Origin: CAZQQN01 sp964595485
GTDB taxonomy: Bacteria > Bacteroidota > Bacteroidia > CAILMK01 > CAYYUA01
Direction: 5' to 3'
DNA length: 64,000 bases
NCBI GenBank assembly: GCA_964595485.1
Contig: CAZQQN010000009.1
Coordinates: 21,905-85,904, forward strand
Made by a program: the position numbers and the translations under genes. The stretch's first letter is position 1. Each line of letters opens with the position of its first letter. Shown one piece after another: positions 53,092-61,129 of the stretch. The notes beneath the pieces are model-generated. The model was not told where the DNA came from and did no database searches. It saw only the letters and a program-made list of their open reading frames with translations.

Positions 53092-54996
53092 ATGGGATCC
53101 CTTATTCAAAAAATTGTCAATTGCCTACTATTAATCGGGTTAATGGCATCAGTCATACCTCTGAATGGTCAGGAAACTAAAGTACCAAAAGTTTATTCGA
53201 GCATTACGTACAATACGAAGGGTCAAATGGGTATAAGGAGCAAACAAGGCGATTTTTGGCCTTTGATTCGCACCCAGCCAAAATACACCCTTTTCCAAAT
53301 GACTAACCATGTGAAAGGGTCCAAAAATGGGCTAAACTTTGACTTCAATAATAAGGCTTTTTCGGGTACCCTTTACTACGGTTTTATTGATCAAAAATGG
53401 GAATTTCCGCAACCCGTATTTTACAAGAAAACCGCTGAAATCGAAGGAGGAAAGGCCAGTATTGACATTGAAGGTGAGTTCAAGGGTAAATACGATATGG
53501 TAAACTGGCAGCAAAAAAACAAAGGAACCCTTGGCTACCGGGTGACCAACAGTAAAGGAAAGTTCCTTTACGATGGAAAAGCAACTTTTGGGTATGATAA
53601 GCAAGCGTTTTACCGGGATACAAGTATTATAGAAGGCCCTATCCTTCAGAACCTCCAACCAGAAGGCGTTACAGTAATGTTCAAAACCTCTTTTGAAACC
53701 AAACCTATCATACGGGTAAATGGGAATACATACAAGAACAAGGATAAAAGGACCCACCATGAGATTGTCATAGATGGCCTTAAACCCGATAAATCATACG
53801 AATATACTATTCAAACAGGGGATATTAGCCAAAATTACACTTTCCGAACCGCTCCTGAAAAAGGTTCCCGGCAACCATTTACATTTGCTTATGCAAGTGA
53901 CAGCCGGGCAGGCAAAGGCGGAGGAGAGAGAAATATCAAGGGTACAAATGCTTACATTATGAAAAAAATCGGAGCCCTTGCTAACCAGGAAGACGCACGC
54001 TTTATGCAATTTACAGGAGACCTCATCAATGGCTACAGTGCTCATGAAGGGAGTATGAATCTGGAATATGCCAATTGGAAGCGGGCTGTGGACCCATTTG
54101 CCCATGGTTTACCAATTAATGTAGCACCAGGCAATCACGAGGCTTTCCTTCAACGTTTTGATGATGGCAGCCAATATGGGGTCACCATTGACAAGTTCCC
54201 TTTTGATCAAAGATCAGCTGAAACCATTTTTTCTCACCAGTTTGCCAACCCTGATAACGGCCCCAAGAGTGAAGATGGTACAAAATATGACCCCCAGGAG
54301 GATGAACAAAACTTTCCGGGATACAAGGAAACAGCTTACCATTATAGTTTCGGCAACTTAGCCATGATTGTACTTAATTCAGATTATTGGTATGCCCCGT
54401 CTCTTGAGCACAACCCTGTCACAAGTGGTAACTTACACGGGTATATCATGAACAAGCAAATGGCATGGTTAAAAAAGACTTTGGCTCAATATGAGAAAGA
54501 TAAGGGAATTGATCATATTTTTATCACGCTTCACACACCATTTTTTCCGAATGGTGGACACGTAGATGATGATATGTGGTATGATGGTCAGAATGAATAC
54601 CGGCCTATTGTCAATGGAGAGAAGGTGGATAAAGGAATCATAGAAAGAAGGGACCAGCTACTTGACTTGATAGTCAATAAAAACGATAAAGTAAGGGCCA
54701 TTCTCACCGGAGATGAACACAATTATAACCGATTACCAATACATGATGAAATGGGACGCTATCCAGAAAAATACAATGAGGAAAAGCTTAAATTAAGGGA
54801 TTCCTTATGGCAAATCAACAATGGAGCTGCCGGCGCTCCATATTACGCCCAGGAAAAAACACCATGGCAGAAACATGTTACCAATTTCACAACCCAGAAT
54901 GCCCTGGTACTATTTCACGTAGATGGTAAGTCTATAGAGGTAGAGGTAATTAACCCTGATACGCTGGAGGTTTTTGATACCTTTAAATTAAATTAA
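53092..54996 (+). CDS. Exported metallophosphatase, purple acid phosphatase-like
   Basis: A 634-residue secreted calcineurin-like phosphoesterase. The signal peptide ends IPLNGQ. An N-terminal beta domain (about 30-180) of unknown fold is followed by a fibronectin-like domain (about 185-255, VMFKTSFETKPIIRVNGNTY, DKSYEYTIQTG). The catalytic domain carries FAYASDSR (Asp), FTGDLINGYS, APGNHEAF (Asn-His), TLHTPFF and LTGDEHNYNRL. Iron/manganese-type enzymes of this layout release phosphate from esters. It is divergent from gldA and not in the phosphate island, but the weak Pho-like repeat upstream hints at shared control. Confidence 0.83.
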   Translation: MGSLIQKIVNCLLLIGLMASVIPLNGQETKVPKVYSSITYNTKGQMGIRSKQGDFWPLIRTQPKYTLFQMTNHVKGSKNGLNFDFNNKAFSGTLYYGFIDQKWEFPQPVFYKKTAEIEGGKASIDIEGEFKGKYDMVNWQQKNKGTLGYRVTNSKGKFLYDGKATFGYDKQAFYRDTSIIEGPILQNLQPEGVTVMFKTSFETKPIIRVNGNTYKNKDKRTHHEIVIDGLKPDKSYEYTIQTGDISQNYTFRTAPEKGSRQPFTFAYASDSRAGKGGGERNIKGTNAYIMKKIGALANQEDARFMQFTGDLINGYSAHEGSMNLEYANWKRAVDPFAHGLPINVAPGNHEAFLQRFDDGSQYGVTIDKFPFDQRSAETIFSHQFANPDNGPKSEDGTKYDPQEDEQNFPGYKETAYHYSFGNLAMIVLNSDYWYAPSLEHNPVTSGNLHGYIMNKQMAWLKKTLAQYEKDKGIDHIFITLHTPFFPNGGHVDDDMWYDGQNEYRPIVNGEKVDKGIIERRDQLLDLIVNKNDKVRAILTGDEHNYNRLPIHDEMGRYPEKYNEEKLKLRDSLWQINNGAAGAPYYAQEKTPWQKHVTNFTTQNALVLFHVDGKSIEVEVINPDTLEVFDTFKLN

Positions 54997-55010
54997 AAAA
55001 CCGCTCAAGG

Positions 55011-55841
55011 TCAGGTAGGTTTTTCCTTTTTTTCTTCAGCATCGTAAGGATTTAGCTCTTTAAAAACGGCTCTGTTAATACTATCCCGCACGCTAACCCC
55101 GGTAATCTTATTTTTGCCGCCATGGTTAAGCGCTATCTTCAGGCCTTTGAATTCCCGGTAATTGGTCCAGGGCAATGAGAAATAAGGCTTTCCTTTTTTG
55201 TCAGCATAGGTTTTCGATGGATAATAATCCCAAAAGCAAACCCGCCTGGTTTCCTTGCTAACGTAAATATCGTAAAAATTTTTTGGTGTCACACCAACAC
55301 TGTCAAATGAAACCCTTATCACATCGGATTTAACCTCGGTAGGGGTTACTTCCTCTCCTTTGTATTGAAGCCTCACCCCGGGGTCTATCAGTTTAAAAGG
55401 CATAAAGACCCAATAGGAGTCATTAGCCCACATTTTATACGCTTCATTTACATATTTTTGTACCGTATCAGGGTTTGTCAAATGCCTGTCCCCTTTAAAC
55501 ACCGTTCCTTCCCTGCTATTTAAATTCATCATAACGGTCAAACTATCTTTTTTCCGGTATACCCTGACATCACCGGTTTTTTTATCCCATATCCAACGGC
55601 GGGCATTGAAGAAGATCCAGTTTAGATAGCGGGCTTTTTTCCAATTATCATAACCTCCGCTGCTATCCATAACCTCGAAAGCAATTTTGAGTGCTTTTTT
55701 ATCGGAATGCTCCTTCTTTTGTTTGTACACTTCTTGAAAGAGCGGTCTTTGTTCAATATTGGTAGAACTACCTGAACAGCTAACCAATAAAGTCATTAAC
55801 CCCAAGAATCCTAACCTCAATATTTTAGTTTGGATGGCCAT
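55011..55841 (-). CDS. Lipoprotein of unknown function (DUF6503-like)
   Basis: A 276-residue lipoprotein from the ATG at 55841 (MAIQTKILRLGFLGLMTLLVSC). A longer frame begins at 55889, but a TAAATTTG promoter element lies inside the extension, supporting the shorter start. The lipobox is LVSC. The mature part has aromatic-rich beta strands (NARRWIWDKKTGDVRVYRK, FWDYYPSKTYADKKG), with a GxDxW-type segment (GGYDNWKKARYL). This resembles a family of Bacteroidota lipoproteins of unknown role that may fold like LolA-type barrels. It converges with the metallophosphatase gene across 14 bases. Confidence 0.6.
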   Translation of the reverse strand: MAIQTKILRLGFLGLMTLLVSCSGSSTNIEQRPLFQEVYKQKKEHSDKKALKIAFEVMDSSGGYDNWKKARYLNWIFFNARRWIWDKKTGDVRVYRKKDSLTVMMNLNSREGTVFKGDRHLTNPDTVQKYVNEAYKMWANDSYWVFMPFKLIDPGVRLQYKGEEVTPTEVKSDVIRVSFDSVGVTPKNFYDIYVSKETRRVCFWDYYPSKTYADKKGKPYFSLPWTNYREFKGLKIALNHGGKNKITGVSVRDSINRAVFKELNPYDAEEKKEKPT

Positions 55842-55859
55842 GCTACATCTTTTTGCGGT

Positions 55860-55867
55860 CAAATTTA
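55860..55867 (-). promoter_or_regulatory. -7 promoter element before the 55,011-55,841 lipoprotein
   Basis: TAAATTTG on the minus strand matches TAnnTTTG and lies 19 bases before the ATG at 55841. No -33 TTG was seen at the usual distance. Confidence 0.35.
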
Positions 55868-56000
55868 ATTTTTGTTGGCTTCTAAGCATATCCTACCCAT
55901 TTGGCTGCATTGGTTTGTTTTTATTATAAATTCTGTTTTATGGGTTATAAGACTGAAACAATCATTGCGTCCTTTTTAAAAAGGCTTTGGGCGACAAAAC

Positions 56001-56030
56001 TTGAGAAGCAGCATTATTTTACTACTTTTG
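56001..56030 (+). promoter_or_regulatory. Bacteroidota-type promoter of the FKBP-like lipoprotein gene
   Basis: TTG (56001-56003), a 19-base spacer and TACTTTTG (56023-56030) match the -33/-7 consensus. It lies 30 bases before the ATG at 56061 and shows that the TTG here is not a start codon. Confidence 0.6.
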
Positions 56031-56060
56031 CACTTTATTCTTGAAACTAAACCCATTACC

Positions 56061-56546
56061 ATGAGAGTTACTTTATTATTTATTACTTGCCTGGCTTTAA
56101 CAGGAATCTTTTTTAAAAGTTGCCAATCAAGCAAATCAGCAAGCAGTTACAACCTTTCAAACCAGGCTGACAGTATCCAAAGTACCAAAGATAGCATTAG
56201 TTATGTTTTGGGAAAGAATATGTATAAGAACTTCCAGAAAAGAGGTATTGAAATCAGTGAAAAATTAGTAGCCAGAGCTCTTTTAGATGCTGCTAATGGC
56301 TCAGACACCCTGATTGCTGAAGAACAAGCTCGTCCGCTGATGCAGCAGCTTCAACAACAAATGATGAAACAACGCCAACAACAAAGACCCGGGGGTCGGC
56401 AGCAAGGTCCCGGAGGAAGTAAGCAAGAACAGTTAAAAAAGAAGCTCAAGGAAAAAATGAAGAAAAAACAACAACAGCAGCAGATGAAAGAAAAAAAGGA
56501 TGGAGGAGATCAGCAAATGGAAGAATCAAATCCGGATAATCAATAG
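56061..56546 (+). CDS. FKBP N-terminal-domain lipoprotein lacking the isomerase domain
   Basis: A 161-residue exported protein. The signal peptide (MRVTLLFITCLALTGIFFKSC) ends in a cysteine fit for lipidation. Residues about 42-100 match the FKBP_N dimerisation domain (TKDSISYVLGKNMYKNFQKRGIEIS, LVARALLDAANG). In a normal FkpA/Mip-type protein a catalytic FKBP domain would follow; here there is only a Gln/Lys/Gly-rich low-complexity tail (about 100-161). So it cannot be a classical prolyl isomerase and may act as a holdase or adaptor. A strong Rho-independent terminator follows. Confidence 0.72.
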   Translation: MRVTLLFITCLALTGIFFKSCQSSKSASSYNLSNQADSIQSTKDSISYVLGKNMYKNFQKRGIEISEKLVARALLDAANGSDTLIAEEQARPLMQQLQQQMMKQRQQQRPGGRQQGPGGSKQEQLKKKLKEKMKKKQQQQQMKEKKDGGDQQMEESNPDNQ

Positions 56547-56581
56547 TAAATAATAAGTTTTTTTCTTCTTTTGTTTATTAT

Positions 56582-56609
56582 AAAAAGCCGGCGATTGCGC
56601 CGGTTTTTT
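56582..56609 (+). terminator. Rho-independent terminator after the FKBP-like gene
   Basis: AAAAAGCCGGCG pairs with CGCCGGTTTTTT around an ATTG loop, ending in seven T. The CCGGCG/CGCCGG core is perfect and one G-T wobble extends it. It lies 36 bases after the stop. Confidence 0.8.
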
Positions 56610-56636
56610 TATGCCAATCAGGGTTTAGTTTTTTAT

Positions 56637-57287
56637 ATGGTAAAAAGGCAAGAACCCCCTGTCTACCGGTACTTCATTTTAAATAAGCCACATGGGGTTA
56701 TATCTCAGTTTACCGACCAGGTTCGCAAAAACAAGAAATTAAGATGGGTTTACAACTTCCCCAAACAGGTTTATCCAATCGGCAGGCTTGATAAAGATAG
56801 TGAAGGGCTCCTGATCCTTACCAATGACCGGACCTTGCACCAAACCTTACTAAACCCGGATAATCAACATGAGAGAGAATATTGGGTACAGGTACATGGT
56901 GAACCTACACAAGATGCAATGGAAACGCTTAAATCCGGGGTTTTTATTAGTACAGAAAAGCAAAACCATTTTGCCCGGGCCAAAGATGCATCCATATTAA
57001 CACCACAGCCTGTCATACCCGACCGGGATCCTCCTATTAGCCCCAGGGGACCTTATCCTGTACCTTGGATTAGCCTAACTTTAACGGAAGGCAAGTACCG
57101 CCAGGTTAGAAAAATGACTGCAAAAGCCGGCCTACCAACCCTTAGGTTATTTCGCAGAAGAATAGCAAACCTTTCTATTGACCTAAACTTCCTAAACTTT
57201 GGGGAGGTGAAAGAAGTTAGCCATGAATTTCTCAGGGAAAAACTTTTTACCCATAATCAGGGTTTCCCAAAGCAAGAAGATCAATGA
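56637..57287 (+). CDS. RluE-like 23S rRNA pseudouridine synthase
   Basis: A 216-residue enzyme of the RsuA/RluE group from the ATG at 56637; an upstream frame begins inside the terminator and is not credible. The catalytic loop GRLDKDSEGLLILTND contains the active Asp. Downstream motifs are LTEGKYRQVRKMTAKAG and LRLFRRRIANLSIDL, the RsuA-family tail. There is no N-terminal S4 domain, as in RluE (U2457 of 23S rRNA). RluE is the closest guess; the exact target base is not certain. Its stop overlaps the next start by 4 bases (ATGA). Confidence 0.85.
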   Translation: MVKRQEPPVYRYFILNKPHGVISQFTDQVRKNKKLRWVYNFPKQVYPIGRLDKDSEGLLILTNDRTLHQTLLNPDNQHEREYWVQVHGEPTQDAMETLKSGVFISTEKQNHFARAKDASILTPQPVIPDRDPPISPRGPYPVPWISLTLTEGKYRQVRKMTAKAGLPTLRLFRRRIANLSIDLNFLNFGEVKEVSHEFLREKLFTHNQGFPKQEDQ

Positions 57288-58444
57288 CCAGTGCTTTGGA
57301 TACATCGGATCAACAAGCCTTAATTGAATTTAGGCACTTACTCCATGCAAATCCTAATTTATCAAGCCAGGAAGCTGAAACAGCTAAGCGGATAAAGGAT
57401 TTCCTTTCTCTTTACAACCCTGACCAAATAATCACAGGTGTAGGTGGTAATGGCCTGATGGCAATATTTGAAGGTAAAAGAACCGGGCCTACCGTTGTTT
57501 GTCGGGGAGATATTGATGCCTTACCAATTGCGGAAACGGTTAATTTGCCCTATTCTTCGCAAACTGATAATATATCACACAAATGCGGACATGACGGACA
57601 CACCACTATGATAGCCGGTATAGCGCCATTGTTGTCAAAAAACAGGCCTGATAATGGAAGAGTAGTGCTTTTATTTCAACCCGCAGAGGAAACAGGCCAG
57701 GGTGCTTACCAAGTAATTCAAGACGAAAAATTTTTAACGCAAAGCCCGGATTTCGTACTGGGTTTGCACAATATTCCCGGTAAGCCACTTGGCGCAGTCA
57801 TTACCAAAAGCGGGCCATTTGCTTTAGCATCGAAAGGCATGATAACAAGTTTTCAAGGTAGCACCGCCCACGCAGCCGAACCGGAAAAAGGCAAAAACCC
57901 GGCATTTGCCATTGCTGATATGATACCGGCTATTCAATCCTTTAATCAATCTAATAACTTTCAGGATTTCACACTTGCAACCATTATTCATGTGAAAGTT
58001 GGCGAGAAAGCTTTTGGCACGAGCCCGGGTGACGGAGAACTAATGCTCACCCTGAGAAGTGCATTGGATGAGGACCTTGATTCATTAACCCATACTATTC
58101 AGGATTTCATAAAGCGTAAAACGGAAGAATATGGTCTTCACCATGAAATAGCCTTTGAGGAAGTGTTTCCAGCAACAATTAATAGGCAGGAGGAAGTATC
58201 AAGGATCAAAGAAGCTGGAAAAAAATTGGAACTTGAGGTAGAGGAAATTGATACCCCTTTTCGATGGTCAGAGGATTTTGGCTATTACAACCAAGTAGCC
58301 CAAAGCTGTTTTTTCGGATTGGGTTCCGGGATTAATCAACCTGAGCTCCACGATAATCAATACGACTTTCCGGATGAATTGATCCCTTACGGAACCCAGA
58401 TGTTTTATCAATTACTTAAGACTTACCTATACAATCCGCATTAA
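57284..58444 (+). CDS. M20-family amidohydrolase
   Basis: A 386-residue zinc-dependent hydrolase of the M20D group (IAA-amino-acid or N-acyl-amino-acid hydrolases). Metal-binding segments are RGDIDALPI and CGHDGHTTMIAG (Cys and His ligands), then PAEETGQGAYQVI (Glu pair). The dimerisation domain is about 185-300 and the final His lies near FGLGSGINQPELHDNQYDFPDE. Cytoplasmic, no signal peptide. It is translationally coupled to the pseudouridine synthase gene. The acyl or amide substrate cannot be told. Confidence 0.85.
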   Translation: MTSALDTSDQQALIEFRHLLHANPNLSSQEAETAKRIKDFLSLYNPDQIITGVGGNGLMAIFEGKRTGPTVVCRGDIDALPIAETVNLPYSSQTDNISHKCGHDGHTTMIAGIAPLLSKNRPDNGRVVLLFQPAEETGQGAYQVIQDEKFLTQSPDFVLGLHNIPGKPLGAVITKSGPFALASKGMITSFQGSTAHAAEPEKGKNPAFAIADMIPAIQSFNQSNNFQDFTLATIIHVKVGEKAFGTSPGDGELMLTLRSALDEDLDSLTHTIQDFIKRKTEEYGLHHEIAFEEVFPATINRQEEVSRIKEAGKKLELEVEEIDTPFRWSEDFGYYNQVAQSCFFGLGSGINQPELHDNQYDFPDELIPYGTQMFYQLLKTYLYNPH

Positions 58445-58460
58445 ACAAATCGGTTTAGTT

Positions 58461-58468
58461 TACCTTTG
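58461..58468 (+). promoter_or_regulatory. -7 promoter element before the alanine racemase gene
   Basis: TACCTTTG matches TAnnTTTG, 48 bases before the ATG at 58516. No -33 TTG at the usual distance. Confidence 0.35.
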
Positions 58469-58515
58469 CATTAGCACGTAATTTACTTATTTCAATTCAA
58501 TAATGCTACCCTGAA

Positions 58516-59673
58516 ATGTTTCACACTTCTGAAATTAAGCTTAGCAAATCGGCACTCAAAAAAAATGTTCAATTCCTTCAGTCGCTTGTTGGTTCGGATG
58601 TCCGTTTTAGCTCAGTGATAAAGGGCAATGCTTATGGGCATGGGATTGAAGAATGGATACCGATAGCTGAAGAAGCAGGCATTAGGCATTTTTCAGTTTT
58701 TAATGCTTATGAGGGACTAAGGGCTCAGCGCACTTTGTCGGAAGATTATTGCAGTTTGATGATCATGGGTATGATTGACGAGCCTGAAATGGAATGGGCT
58801 ATAGAAAATGAGGTAGGTTTTTTTGTATTTGACTATGGACGATTGGAGCAAGCTTTGGCTAAGGCTAAAAGCTTGCAAAAGCCTGTCAAAATTCACCTGG
58901 AACTCGAAACAGGGCTAAACCGGACAGGGTTTAGCGGGAAAGATCTCACCAACGCACTGAAATTCATCAAAGAAAACAAAGCATACTTTCTTTTAGAAGG
59001 CGTTTGCACGCATTACGCAGGCGCTGAACATATAGGTAACTACCTAAGAATTCAAAACCAAATAGAGCAATTTAACAGCCTCTATAAACAACTGCTTAAT
59101 AAAGGGCTATCCCCTAACCTCAAGCATTCAGCTTGCTCTGCAGCAGCTTTTTCTTATCCGGAAACCCAAATGGACATGGTGAGATTCGGGATAGCCCAAT
59201 ACGGGTTTTGGCCCAGCAGGGAAACTTACATGGATTACATCAAAAAAGTTGGTGACCGTTCTGCTAATCCATTGAAACGTGTGATAAGCTGGACCAGTAA
59301 GGTAATGAGCCTAAAACACGTGCCGGAAGGCGAATTTGTGGGATATGGCACTAGTTACATGGCCTCTACGGATATGACAGCTGCCACCGTACCAGTAGGA
59401 TATGCGAATGGTTTTGCCCGTAGTTTGAGTAACCTGGGACGGGTTTTGGTGAATGGCTGCAGAGCCCCGGTTATTGGCTCCATCAATATGAACATGATGA
59501 TGATCAATGTCACGGATATTCCAAACGTTAAACCTGGCGATGAAGTGGTATTGATCGGCAGCCAAGGTGGACAGGATATTACAGTAGCCTCATTCGGTGA
59601 AATGAGTAATCAGCTCAATTATGAGTTGCTTACCCGTTTACCGCTTGATATCCCAAGAGTCTGGACAGATTAA
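58516..59673 (+). CDS. alr: Alanine racemase
   Basis: A 385-residue PLP enzyme making D-alanine for peptidoglycan. The PLP lysine is Lys36 in SVIKGNAYGHG. The barrel has LELETGLNRTGF, and GVCTHYAGAE. The C-terminal domain contributes the catalytic-tyrosine region (VGYGTSYMAS), PVGYANGFAR and GSINMNMMMINVTDI. Length and layout fit the free-standing Alr, not a MurF fusion. It is followed after 17 bases by the GNAT gene. Confidence 0.92.
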   Translation: MFHTSEIKLSKSALKKNVQFLQSLVGSDVRFSSVIKGNAYGHGIEEWIPIAEEAGIRHFSVFNAYEGLRAQRTLSEDYCSLMIMGMIDEPEMEWAIENEVGFFVFDYGRLEQALAKAKSLQKPVKIHLELETGLNRTGFSGKDLTNALKFIKENKAYFLLEGVCTHYAGAEHIGNYLRIQNQIEQFNSLYKQLLNKGLSPNLKHSACSAAAFSYPETQMDMVRFGIAQYGFWPSRETYMDYIKKVGDRSANPLKRVISWTSKVMSLKHVPEGEFVGYGTSYMASTDMTAATVPVGYANGFARSLSNLGRVLVNGCRAPVIGSINMNMMMINVTDIPNVKPGDEVVLIGSQGGQDITVASFGEMSNQLNYELLTRLPLDIPRVWTD

Positions 59674-59690
59674 TTAACTACTTAAAGATA

Positions 59691-60149
59691 ATGCCTCCCA
59701 ACAAGCTGGCCATTCAGTTTCGCCTGATCGCTTTTGGTACACCGGATTACCAGCAAAGCCTGGACTTAAGGCATGCCTTACTCAGAAAACCGCTTGGTCT
59801 GGCTTTCGAGCCGAAGCAGATCAAAGAAGAATATGCTGATTACCACCTCGGAGCCTTTCTAAATGATAAATTAATCGGTTGTATGGTGCTATCACCTGAT
59901 AACTTTGATACAATTAAATTCAGACAGATGGCTATTGATGAGGATTACCAGGGGTTAGGAATTGGCAAATCACTATCGCTTAAAGCTGAATCAATCGTTC
60001 AAGCAGAAGGCTATTCTGCCGTTTTCCTGCATGCCAGGGAACATGTTCAGGGATTTTACGAGCAATTAGGCTATAACACGCAAGGAGACTTTTTCACCGA
60101 AGTAACCATCCCGCATATAAAAATGGTTAAAAAGCTTAATGATAATTAG
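59691..60149 (+). CDS. GNAT-family N-acetyltransferase
   Basis: A 152-residue acetyltransferase. The acetyl-CoA-binding motif A is FRQMAIDEDYQGLGIGKSL, with the later motif SAVFLHAREHVQGFYEQLGY. The N-terminal DLRHALLRKPLGLAF is shared with ElaA-like proteins. Target unknown. It lies 17 bases after alr. Confidence 0.85.
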   Translation: MPPNKLAIQFRLIAFGTPDYQQSLDLRHALLRKPLGLAFEPKQIKEEYADYHLGAFLNDKLIGCMVLSPDNFDTIKFRQMAIDEDYQGLGIGKSLSLKAESIVQAEGYSAVFLHAREHVQGFYEQLGYNTQGDFFTEVTIPHIKMVKKLNDN

Positions 60150-60180
60150 CTTTTACAGTCAATAGCGCCTGAAACACCTT

Positions 60181-60188
60181 TAAGTTTG
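60181..60188 (+). promoter_or_regulatory. -7-like element before the YedK-type gene
   Basis: TAAGTTTG matches TAnnTTTG, 72 bases before the ATG at 60260. No -33 TTG and no LexA-type site was seen, so it is only a possible promoter. Confidence 0.25.
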
Positions 60189-60259
60189 AAATGTTATATT
60201 GTCAAGATGATTTAAATTATCGATAGCGAACTTATTGGTGTTAATTAAAAAGCTGAACC

Positions 60260-60943
60260 ATGTGCGGAAGATACAGCCTATCAACCCCCGTTGAACAATT
60301 AGCCGATCATTTTAATGCTAATCTCCCCGAAATTGAAACATCTCCTACCTACAATGCCGCCCCATCGCAGAATCTCATGGTAATTACGAACAAAGAGGAG
60401 CCTCGTCAGATCAATCTTTTTCGGTGGGGCTTGGTACCCTTTTGGGCCAAGGATACCAATATAGGCTATAAAATGATCAATGCGAGGGCTGAAACCCTCC
60501 TTGAGAAGCCTGCTTTCAAAACGGCTTTTAAAAGGCGGCGCTGTTTGGTTTTAGCAGATGGCTTTTACGAATGGCAAAAAACCAAAAGCGGTAAGATTCC
60601 TCACCGTATCTGTCAAGAAACCGAAAAGCCTTTCGCCTTTGCCGGATTATGGGAGCAATGGCATGATAAGACCAACAACACAACTTTAGAAAGTTTTACC
60701 ATCATCACCACTGAGGCCAATGAGGCCGTTGAACCCCTTCACGAAAGAATGCCGGTTATACTGCCAGAGTCAGCCTATGTTGCATGGCTAAGCAATGACT
60801 TTTCAATGGATGACCATTTAAGCCTGCTCCAGCCTTATCCTTATGACCTCAGGGTTTACCCGGTTCCTAAAAAGGTCAATTCTCCGGCTAACAATGATCC
60901 TTCTCTCTTAGAACCTGTAAATACCGGAGGCGATCTTCTCTAA
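60260..60943 (+). CDS. SRAP/HMCES-type abasic-site DNA-crosslinking protein (YedK-like)
   Basis: A 227-residue SRAP-family protein. It begins MCGRYSLSTP, so the catalytic Cys2 is exposed after Met removal and can bond to abasic sites in single-stranded DNA. Further family features are YNAAPSQ (Asn), INARAETLLEKPAFK, CLVLADGFYEW (with Glu) and the late His in PLHERMPVIL. It shields abasic DNA from strand breaks. It lies alone, ahead of polA by 186 bases. Confidence 0.92.
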   Translation: MCGRYSLSTPVEQLADHFNANLPEIETSPTYNAAPSQNLMVITNKEEPRQINLFRWGLVPFWAKDTNIGYKMINARAETLLEKPAFKTAFKRRRCLVLADGFYEWQKTKSGKIPHRICQETEKPFAFAGLWEQWHDKTNNTTLESFTIITTEANEAVEPLHERMPVILPESAYVAWLSNDFSMDDHLSLLQPYPYDLRVYPVPKKVNSPANNDPSLLEPVNTGGDLL

Positions 60944-61067
60944 ACAAAAATTCATCAACCAGGTTAAATAGCAACTTCCTTTGCAATGGAAGCCTTTTGA
61001 AAAAAGTATTTATTAAAAACTGCTTTATTTTTTTGGTTTTGCTTTAAACATAAAAACAGACAAGTTA

Positions 61068-61075
61068 TAGATTTG
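61068..61075 (+). promoter_or_regulatory. -7 promoter element before polA
   Basis: TAGATTTG matches TAnnTTTG, 54 bases before the ATG at 61130. The nearest TTTG upstream is 26 bases away, longer than usual. Confidence 0.4.
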
Positions 61076-61129
61076 GGGATTTAGTTCGTTAGACCTAATT
61101 TCCCCTTTTTATCCAATTAAAACAGATTT

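Noticed and set aside
56571..56636. Upstream start of the pseudouridine synthase at a TTG
   Set aside because: The extension is encoded by the preceding terminator hairpin; the ATG at 56637 is the sensible start.
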